The notes under the pieces were generated by a model. It ran no database searches. It saw nothing but the letters and a program-made list of their open reading frames with translations, and was not told the origin of the DNA. The position numbers and the translations under genes were made by a program. DNA of 64,000 nucleotides from Camarhynchus parvulus (lineage: Eukaryota; Chordata; Aves; Passeriformes; Thraupidae): contig NC_044581.1 in the NCBI RefSeq assembly GCF_901933205.1, forward strand, positions 10,427,501 to 10,491,500, in the 5' to 3' direction. This document shows positions 1-7,991 of this stretch, piece after piece; position 1 is the first letter of the stretch; every line of letters starts with the position of its first letter.

Positions 1-99
1 CACCTGCCCTCCCAGCTGCCTCGAACTCCCTTCCCCGCTCACTCCCGGTGCTCACTGCTCTCCCGGTGGGAAAAAAACTGGGTATGGAATGGCGGAACT

Positions 100-680
100 G
101 CCCGGGACTCGCTCTCCCACGGCCCCAGCTCTGCTTTGGGGGTTAAACCTGACAGACTTTCCACCCCAGCCGAGTTTTAGTCCTCGGTGACTCGCCCCGT
201 GTCCCGTTCCCGGTGCCAGCTGAAGGCGACAAACGCTACTGGGGATCAAAACGCGCCCAGTAAGGCTGGCAGAGGTGTGGAACAGCGGATAGAGTGGGCC
301 GTAGGCCGCCGATGCAGGGAGCTCTGGACATGCTCACCCATCAGCTCAGTCACTTCCCTCGCTTGCTCACCTCCAGGACACTCCACGGAACCTCCGCGGA
401 CCCGGGGCGGCACAGCCCGGCTCCCACCCGGGAGGTTACAATAGCTTATTAGCTTATTTCCTTCGTTAAGTGCTAACACCACCTGGTTATCCGCCCACCG
501 TAGCGCGCTGGGGTGCTGGTAACCGCGCTGAAGGGTTAAGGGGGTTTTGGAGGGTTTTTTTGGGGGCCTTTTTTTTTTTTTTCTCCAGCGCCGTGGCCAG
601 GAGTCGAGGGGACCCCGAGGGAAACGGCGCTGCCCCGGTAGGGCCCGGACACACCGGCCCGGCACCGGCGGGGCTCTCCC
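100..680. promoter_or_regulatory. CpG-rich block A, about 7 kb upstream of IRX3
   Basis: GC-rich with frequent CpG from the window start region. No coding gene is recognisable; the open frames here lack domain similarity. It is one of several islands around IRX3. Confidence 0.5.
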
Positions 681-699
681 CAAACCTGCTCCCTGCAGT

Positions 700-1480
700 T
701 CCATCCGGCGTTATTGCAGATCCAGCCTCTTCCACCAAACAACAGATGCAGCCTCTAATGCAAATATTGCCATTTCCCTGCTGAATTAGCCTTGTCACTT
801 AGCCCAGAAGCTGGCAGCGTTAAGCCAGCTTGCATTTTAATTTGGCCCTGAAGTTACTTATTTCATTATTGATCAAACATAATGCTGAATCAATGTTCAT
901 CTTGTTACCTGGGCCATTTCCATGTAATACAGTGATAGCACTGCCTGGAGTTACTCATTCCCATCCCAAAGTGACTTTACCATAAAATCAATGCTTGTTT
1001 GTTACTGATATAAGGCAGCATCCGTGGGATGAAGAGCGAATAAAGCAGTTACGCCACCGCGATCTGAAAGTTCGGACAGAATATGTACGCGAATAAAGAC
1101 TTTAATATTTAAATGTATTTTATCGGCATCAAAATCATCCTAGCCAGGCCGATGGGACAGAAAATCTCAGGCTGTAAGATGACGGGCTTTGATACTGTAG
1201 GTGTTGCCATTTGTAAACGCTACCTGGGACTTAATGGGGGAATCGTTTCTCTACCCAGAGTATCATTACACAGCAGATGTGGGCTGTAAGCTCTTCCGGG
1301 AAGGGACTGTTTTGGAAAAATAGTAATTAATACAATAGTAATTAATGATTGTGTCACAAGATTAGACTCCGCGCAGTGTTATCTTCAGCGCAGCTGCTGC
1401 TCCTTTTCTTTGCTTGTGTTTTCCCCTCCAGCTAATAAACCCAGTTACAAATTACACGGAGCCATCCCATTGCCCGGCTC
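700..1480. other. AT-rich upstream noncoding block, candidate conserved element
   Basis: AT-rich DNA with many homeodomain-type ATTA/TAAT words (for example near 850-890 and 1320-1350) between two CpG-rich blocks. It contains no gene. The texture suggests a developmental regulatory element, but conservation was not tested. Confidence 0.35.
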
Positions 1481-1489
1481 TCCCATGCA

Positions 1490-2130
1490 CCGGCCGGAGA
1501 GCGCTGGAGCACCCCACGCGAGGAATGCCCCATTTCGCTGTCACACGGAAAGCCTCCGGAGGCGTCGTTTGAGCTGCATTTTCCACGCACGGCACCTCCA
1601 GCCGCCCCTCTCCCCGCTCTGCACCGGATACACCGGCCCCAGCCCGGGGGGAGACACCTCCCGGTGGGCTGCGGACGAGGGAAGGGGGGATCCTCAGGGA
1701 AAACCACAGATATCCTCCCACGGCCGGGGGCCGGTCAGGGCGTGGGGAGCTGAGAGCCCCCGCAGTGCCGGGCGGGACCGGCTCCCCGCCGCACCGTGCC
1801 GGAGGGCGTGCTAGGGAACGGACCAGCAGGGAGCAATAATCTGGGTTTAAACCCGCTGGTAAAGCTCAAGAAACCCAGGACACCCTCGGCTCCGGTTTAA
1901 AAAACGCTACAGCCTGTTCCGGAGCCGCGGACATCCTCTCACCAGCGGAGGAAGGTGGGGACGGTCCGGCCCGAACGATAAGAGCCGGGGCTGCAGACGA
2001 GGAAAACGTGGAGGGGAAGTTTCCCGCAGCTATGCGCACTTTGCGCCCACTCCTCCGCTCCCGCGCAGCGCCGAGACCGGCCCCGCCGGGCTCACAGAGC
2101 CACGCTGACACCGGCCACTCGTTCCGATAG
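1490..2130. promoter_or_regulatory. CpG-rich block B
   Basis: GC-rich sequence with many CpGs. It contains a CTCF-like CCAGCAGGGAGCAA at 1823-1836 (two deviations from the core consensus). No gene was recognised. Confidence 0.5.
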
Positions 2131-3950
2131 GCGACGGGAAATCTAACTGGGCGCATAAAATATATTGGCATAAAATTAGTGAATTGCACTAACAGATTGT
2201 AAATCACCTAAACGGTCAAACCACAGATATGAATCACAAATTCCTATAAAGATTAATGTTTCCTAAGATTCACGGCAATTATGCAGTTTTTGGACAAAAG
2301 CCTTTTCCCAACCTATCATTCCTGAGCGCTGCTTTTTTTTTTTTTTTTTCTGAAGTCTTTCCAGGTTTCGGTGGGGTTTCTAATGAACGATTCACCAAAG
2401 GAAAGCTTTTATTAACACCTCTAAAAACTATAAAGTTTAAAGGCAGGGAGAAAAGGAGCAGATCGGAAGTTGGGTAACACAAATATACTGACCTACTGGC
2501 GACGGTCCGAACGCAAATCAACAAAGCACCACAATGGTGGCGGGGGGGGAGGGGAAGTCAGAGAAATGGAAGGGGTAAAAAAACCACCAAGAGGCCAGCT
2601 TTGCCCCGGCGGTAACCAGGCTGTGCTCAGAGCTGCCCCAGCAGCCCTCGGCATCTGCTGATAGCCCCTTACCTTTGCTTACCCCCTTGTGGTACACACT
2701 GAAGCCTGAGCTGCTTAAAAGCGGAAGAAGCAGGAGGAGAACACGCCTGCGAGCAGAAAGGGGGCATTATTTCTCGAGGAAATAGGTTGGCAGGAGGTGT
2801 ATGGGACTTCGGGTCTCCCAGGCACTATTTTTCCCTTCTCGCCTCTGTGTAGAACTGGAGATAATAGTTGGGGCTGCAGGTAACGGAGTCTGTTCTTATT
2901 TAATTTCCCTAAATGGCCTGGAGAGCACTTAAAAGCCCGGAGAGCTTCTGGCCAGCATTTTCTTATTAACTAATTTCACTTCGATCCTATTAAAGTGTAT
3001 GCTTTCTAACCTTCAAATGAACCTCTCCCTCCCCCTTCTAAAACAAAGCCAATACCTTTTAATGACAGAGTAAAGCTTTTGAAAATGTTCCTACCTGCTC
3101 TCCTAACATCACAGAACGCGTGGCCCATTAAGAGCCGCGGAGCACCCACTCTTGCTGCGGGCCCTCCCCGCACCCACAGCACCCAAAGCACCCAGGAAGG
3201 CTCCGCCGGGGCTCGGCGGTCCCAGCGCCCGGGAAGGGGCGGCCGAGCCAAGGGGAGCTGTGGACAGAGGGCGCTAGAAAATGAGATTGGACAGATTTGC
3301 TTTATTTCTCTTTGGGAAAATCTCAGCAATAATGGGTTTTAAATGGATACATATATTTACCATTTCAAAAGGGTTCTGCTGTTTCCTGGTAACGCTCACC
3401 ACAAGTGGTAATAATAAAAGATGAAGTATTTTTTCTCACCTTAGGTCATTAGATTTACAGACAAGGTATAAATCATTTTAGCTCCCCAAACCTTGAAGGA
3501 AAGGCACGCACACACTCGTGTCCCTTTCTCTTCTCCTCCCCCTTCTGAAGAAACATGCAACGAGAACAGAGACAAAACAGTCGCCGAGGCTCGGAGAATG
3601 TCTCCCTTTAATAGTTTACTACTACTAGTACTACTACTACCAATAACAGTTGAGTTGACGTTGGCTGCAGAGTGCGGATTGTCAGTGGCCTCGTCCCAAA
3701 GTCTTAACATGAAGGGTCATTAATTGTGTTTTCTTTCCAAATCATATGTCACTGCAATTAACAGATTCTGATCAAGAGACTCCTTTCAGATTGATTCCAT
3801 ATGTGATAAGGAATGTGCAGCTTGTTATCTATCTGTCGCCTTGGAATTATGGAAAAGCTTCAAACGTGTAATTTGAAGAGTCTTTTACCCAGTGCTTTGA
3901 TCTTTCTCTCTATTTTTTAACTCTTGTTTTACTGCGGCCCTTCTCCTAAT
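2130..3950. other. noncoding interval, mostly AT-rich, with a small CpG cluster
   Basis: No gene. A T run lies at about 2332-2350, a small CpG cluster at about 3115-3255, a 10-bp CTCF-core match CAGAGGGCGC at 3265-3274, an imperfect ACT microsatellite near 3617-3640 and a TCF/LEF-like CTTTGATC at 3895-3902. The AT-rich stretches (2130-2320, 3280-3480, 3720-3910) look like regulatory DNA. Confidence 0.35.
3617..3640. repeat. imperfect (ACT)n microsatellite
   Basis: A run of ACT/TAC units interrupted by AGT, forming a partly self-complementary tract. Confidence 0.7.
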
Positions 3951-3959
3951 CCCACTTGT

Positions 3960-5570
3960 TTGTTTACCCCCCTTTCCCCGGTGGCTGCCCCCGGCCCTCG
4001 TGTGCTGTGGCAGCTTGCAGCCTGCCCGCACCCCGGCACCCCGCGAGAGTCAGCCTGAGCCCTCAGCCCTCCCTACAGCTCCCCGGCAACTTCCACAAGC
4101 AGCCTTCGGCTCCTCGGAGTGACACCGCCGGGCCAGGGCCACCTCCGTGCCCCCGGTCCCCCGGGACCCGGCCGAGATTGGAGCGGCGGGGCGTGAGCGA
4201 CCAGAACCGAGAGGGGTCCCGAGAAGGGCATGGGTGCGGGTGCGATGCTGCCCACGGAGGGTGCCCGGTCCCGCAGCCCCAGAGCCGGCTGCGGGATCGC
4301 GGACGCCCCGCGGCCGCCGGAGGCAGGTTTGGTTTTAGCTCGGCGACGCTGCGAGCCGCCGGGAGAGGCGGGAGGCGAGGCCGGGGGGAGGGCGGGCAGG
4401 GGTGTGTGTGTGTGTGCGTGTGTGTGTGTGTTTCGGGCGATAAATCAGGACCCGCTCTCCCTGCTCTGACAGGTCCTGGCCAGGAGACACGTGTCTGGCC
4501 GGCCGAGGAGCGCTCCGCCGCCACGGCTCCCCGGGGGCGGCGGCCGTCGGGCCCCGCGCCGCCGCTCCCCTCGTCGCCCGGCAGGACGGGCCGGCTCCAG
4601 CCGCTCCTTCTCATCTCCCTTCGGCTCCAGCCAGGCAAAGCGACTCCCGCTCGGCTTTGCTCTTCCCCTTTTCGTCCGTGGGGAACGCGCTTCTCTCCGT
4701 TCCCCGCTCGGCTCCCGCCGCCGCCTCCCGCCCGCCTTGCCGTGCCGCGCTCCTCTCCGCGCCCGGCTCCAGCCGCCTCCGCTCCCGCGCTCGTCCCGTC
4801 CCGCACCGACCCTCCCGCTGCCGGAGCCGTGCGGCACCGCTCGCCGTGGGCTTCTCTCCCGCAGCTCGGGAAGACGTCTCCTTTCCTCTTGCTCTTCCCC
4901 ACCATTTGCTGTCTTCTCCGCTTTCTTTTCCCTCCCTCTCAGCCAAGAACGGCATCCTTACAGATTTCTCCTCCTGTCCACTCGGTACAGCTATGCTCCC
5001 TCTCAGTTTCTTTCTCATTAATAAACCATCCCTCACCCTCACCCTGACCTGGGTCCATTTCACCCATAAATTTCTCTCCTCCCGTGTCTCCCTCTCGGCT
5101 CCCCACTGCCACTTACCCGCGGTAGCCCCCTCCCGGCTCCGGGGATACCCCCGGCCGTCCCCACACCAGCACCGCCCGCCACTGCCGGCGGCTCCCATGG
5201 GGACCAACTCATATTGATTGTGCTGTTGATTAAAAATCAGAAAACAATCCCGCCAGCTTTGATACTCCACGCCAGACGCGCAGCCACAAAAAGACGGGTC
5301 CGGTTTTGAGGGACACGCGTGTTCCCCCGCACCCGCGCTTGGGGGGCCACAGCCCGACCGTGACACCAGAGTGGCGAGCACGACAGCCTCAAACGGCTAC
5401 GGATTTATCCCGAGGGTCATATCCGCCCCTTTTCTCTCCGAAGTAGATATTTTTAAAAGTTGTGGTCTGCACCCAAACTCTCCCCCGATCCCCTCGATAT
5501 CACGTCGCCCCAGCAGGCGCTGCCTCTACGGAAAAGTTTAAAGTACATCAGGACGTGGCGTTCGCTGCCT
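3960..5570. promoter_or_regulatory. CpG-rich block C, large upstream CpG island
   Basis: About 1.6 kb of GC- and CpG-rich DNA ending roughly 1.9 kb before the IRX3 promoter. It contains long open frames on both strands (for example 3956-5047 plus and 4063-4905 minus), but they are compositional and lack domains. It could be a Polycomb-type island or the promoter of a noncoding transcript. Confidence 0.6.
4402..4431. repeat. (GT)n microsatellite
   Basis: About 30 bases of GT repeat with one C interruption, inside CpG block C. Confidence 0.9.
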
Positions 5571-7200
5571 CTTTTCCTTTTGAGTAAAAAAGAAATAAAC
5601 CTATAACTGATTTAAATATTTTTATCTCCCTTGCTTTGTACTATCAAAAGCACCAATGCTGAATAGAAGAAAATAAATTCCTCCAACCCAGAGTTGTTTT
5701 TTGCACTAGATTAGCAGATAGGAAATGCTATAAAGATGAACTTAATACGATTAGAGATGTTTCCTACAGATTTTCATATATTGATTCAGGGAATTTTAAT
5801 TCTGGAGCTTGCTTTGCTATAATCCGCATTTATTACAAGCTGATACAGTTTTATTATAGCAAGCTATCAAGGTCGATTCCTTTAACTGCATAATCTGACA
5901 TGAATTTCATTTTTAAAGAAATGTAGCTATAAAAATCCATACTGTGGGCACAGTGGTTATATTGTACCTAAATCATATTTTAAAGGCAATAAATCCAGAG
6001 AGTATTTAGGAGGAGAGGGGAATACGGTTAAACGGCTCGCATTCAGCCACAACTCCTCAAAAGATCTTCCAAACTTTTTGTTTTATTTAAACACCGAGTA
6101 TTTTAAAAGGCAGATAACGCTGGCAGGTTCAGGTCTCCTCTCCCCACTGGCTGTGTGAACTTTTTAGGTTCCAGCCCAGGCTCTTCCTCTGCCCGCAGCA
6201 GCGGAGCAGGGCACACCGGCGCTTGCCAAAGACGCGCCGTGATTGAACTGTATTTTAAGTACTCTTAAAAGGCTAAATTGCAACTCACGCTGGTTTCAGA
6301 GAAGGAAAAAGGGGGGGGGCGGGCACACAACAACATCAGTAACAAAATACAAGCCGTAATTTAAAATGTGTGGATCATAAAAAACTCCAAACCCTATTCT
6401 GTAATTAAACCGTATCTTGACTCCTTCCCAATAGCTCCTTACAAACCCGTGCCACTGCTCCCTTTGCAAATGTTGCACGTACCAGGTACTTCCTTCTTAG
6501 CCTTGTAGTGATTCAGAACAGAGGGAATAAGCAAAATGATCATAAATTTCCTAATTAGAGATTTCGCACCAAGACAAAAAGGTGTTAATGAGTTTAATTC
6601 CAGTGCCTGTCATTGTCCCTTTTTTCACACCACTTATTTACTAATGGCCCAGAGGGCTGCTCCCGTCTCTCCTTTGTTAAGATTTTAATTTGCCTTCTTT
6701 TCTGCCTTTGATGTAAAATTGTGACCTACAACTCTTTGAAGTCCCTTATTAGGAGGAAAATTAACTTAGCTTTTCCACTGTATCTGCGCACTGTTAGTCC
6801 AGGCAAAATGTAGAGAACTCCTTAAAGATCCAGTACATTAGGAAAAATTTCAAGGTAGTTCTGGAATCGCAAATTTTAAAAATTGCAATAGACTTTTAAA
6901 TCTGTATTAGAAGATGTAACTCTCGCAAGGGCCGGAGGGGAGGAAGGGAGGAAGAGAATATCTTAATAAAAACCCAAAATTAATCTGGGCAAGGAAAGGT
7001 TGTAAATCTAAAAACCTGAAAAGGGGAACTGAGGGACGGTGTTGGTGTGAGCCTTTATTTTTAAATGTCCCAACTTTTCCCTGTCCCTCTCGTGTACTGC
7101 TCACAAATGACACCCCGGCGCTGGGTGCGGGGGCTACGAAAGAAATTATATCTAAATCTATCTCCATATAATTAGAATACCATGAGGCAGTGTTAAACCT
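5570..7200. other. AT-rich interval before the IRX3 promoter, candidate regulatory DNA
   Basis: No gene. Rich in TTTAAA/TAAT words. It includes an inverted repeat (5814-5862) and two T-box-like half-sites in opposite orientation (6580-6587 and 6624-6631). A short G run lies near 6311-6320. Confidence 0.35.
5814..5862. repeat. 10-bp inverted repeat, 29-bp spacer
   Basis: TTGCTATAAT at 5814-5823 is the reverse complement of ATTATAGCAA at 5853-5862. It lies in AT-rich presumed regulatory DNA. Confidence 0.7.
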
Positions 7201-7500
7201 TTGTAAAACACACAACTGATTGGCGATCGCTAAAACGAGATTTGAAAGCAACTCAAATAAAAGATCGCGACGTCAGTAAACAGATTTAGGAAAAAAAAAA
7301 AAAAGGGGGGACGCAGCTAGTGACAAACCCGGCGAGAGCGAGCTCTGGGCATGAGAGAGAGAGGGAGGCAGAGGGAGAGAGAGACTTAAAAGAAATAGGA
7401 GGGGCTTGTGAGAGACTAGAAATGTCAATCAGAGCCCAGAGTCCCAATAATCTCAGGCAATCTGTTAGGACCTGACCTAGGTCCACTCAGATCAATAGGA
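7200..7500 (+). promoter_or_regulatory. IRX3: probable IRX3 proximal promoter
   Basis: The transcription start cannot be placed exactly. The interval holds an inverted CCAAT box (ATTGG, 7219-7223), a CRE-like GACGTCA (7269-7275) directly followed by a forkhead-like GTAAACA (7276-7282), and a weak TATA-like TTAAAA near 7386, just upstream of the dense CpG block. This is inference from position and motifs. Confidence 0.5.
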
Positions 7501-7769
7501 AAAGTGAGAGAAGAAAGAAGCGATCGGATCGTTTACCGCGGCGGCCGAGGACAGGAGGGAGCCCGCGGCCTCCGCGCACCCCCGGCTCCCCCCCATGTCT
7601 GCCGGAGTTCGCGGGAGGCGCTGAAAGTGCGGGCGGCCGGCGAGGGCGAGCGACCCGGCTCCCTCCTCCGCTCCCGGCCCTGCTACTTTCTCCCCTTTCT
7701 CTCCCTTCTTCCTCTCGTCTCCCCCCCCTCCTCTTCCTCCTCCCCCCTCCCCTGCCCCGCTCCCCCACC
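7500..7769 (+). promoter_or_regulatory. IRX3: IRX3 5' UTR with pyrimidine-rich leader
   Basis: The last 100 bases before the start codon (about 7671-7769) are almost pure C and T. A short upstream ORF begins at ATG 7595 and stops at 7622-7624. Two more (7351-7389 and 7422-7475) would be included if transcription starts upstream of them. No intron is evident in the leader. Confidence 0.6.
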
Positions 7770-7991
7770 ATGTCTTTCCCCCAGCTGGGCTACCAGTACA
7801 TCAGGCCGCTTTACCCGGCGGAGCGCCCGGGGAGCGGCGGCTCCCGCGGCGGCGCCGAGCTGGCCCCGTCCGGGACCCTCTCCAACGTGCTCTCCTCCAT
7901 GTACGGCGCGCCCTACGCCGCCGCCGCCGCCGCCCAGGGCTACGGAGCCTTCCTGCCCTACGCCGCAGAGCTGCCCATCTTCCCCCAGCTG
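7770..7991 (+). CDS. IRX3: IRX3 coding exon 1
   Basis: This exon encodes residues 1-74 ([16 protein letters not shown] to [10 protein letters not shown]), the family N-terminus with an alanine run just before [12 protein letters not shown]. It ends in CTG followed by the donor GTAAGA, phase 0. The main start is chosen because its upstream context is CCACC and the protein matches the IRX3 N-terminus exactly. Confidence 0.96.

Noticed and set aside
3265..3274. CAGAGGGCGC as a CTCF site
   Set aside because: Only the 10-bp core matches; the upstream four positions all disagree.
4063..4905. Minus-strand open frame of 280 codons in the same island
   Set aside because: Compositional, with low-complexity His/Thr encoded by the GT microsatellite and no recognisable domain.
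3956..5047. Plus-strand open frame of 363 codons in CpG block C
   Set aside because: It starts at TTG rather than ATG. It is rich in Pro, Arg, Ser and Ala with no domain, and overlaps equally long frames on the other strand; stops are simply rare in GC-rich DNA.
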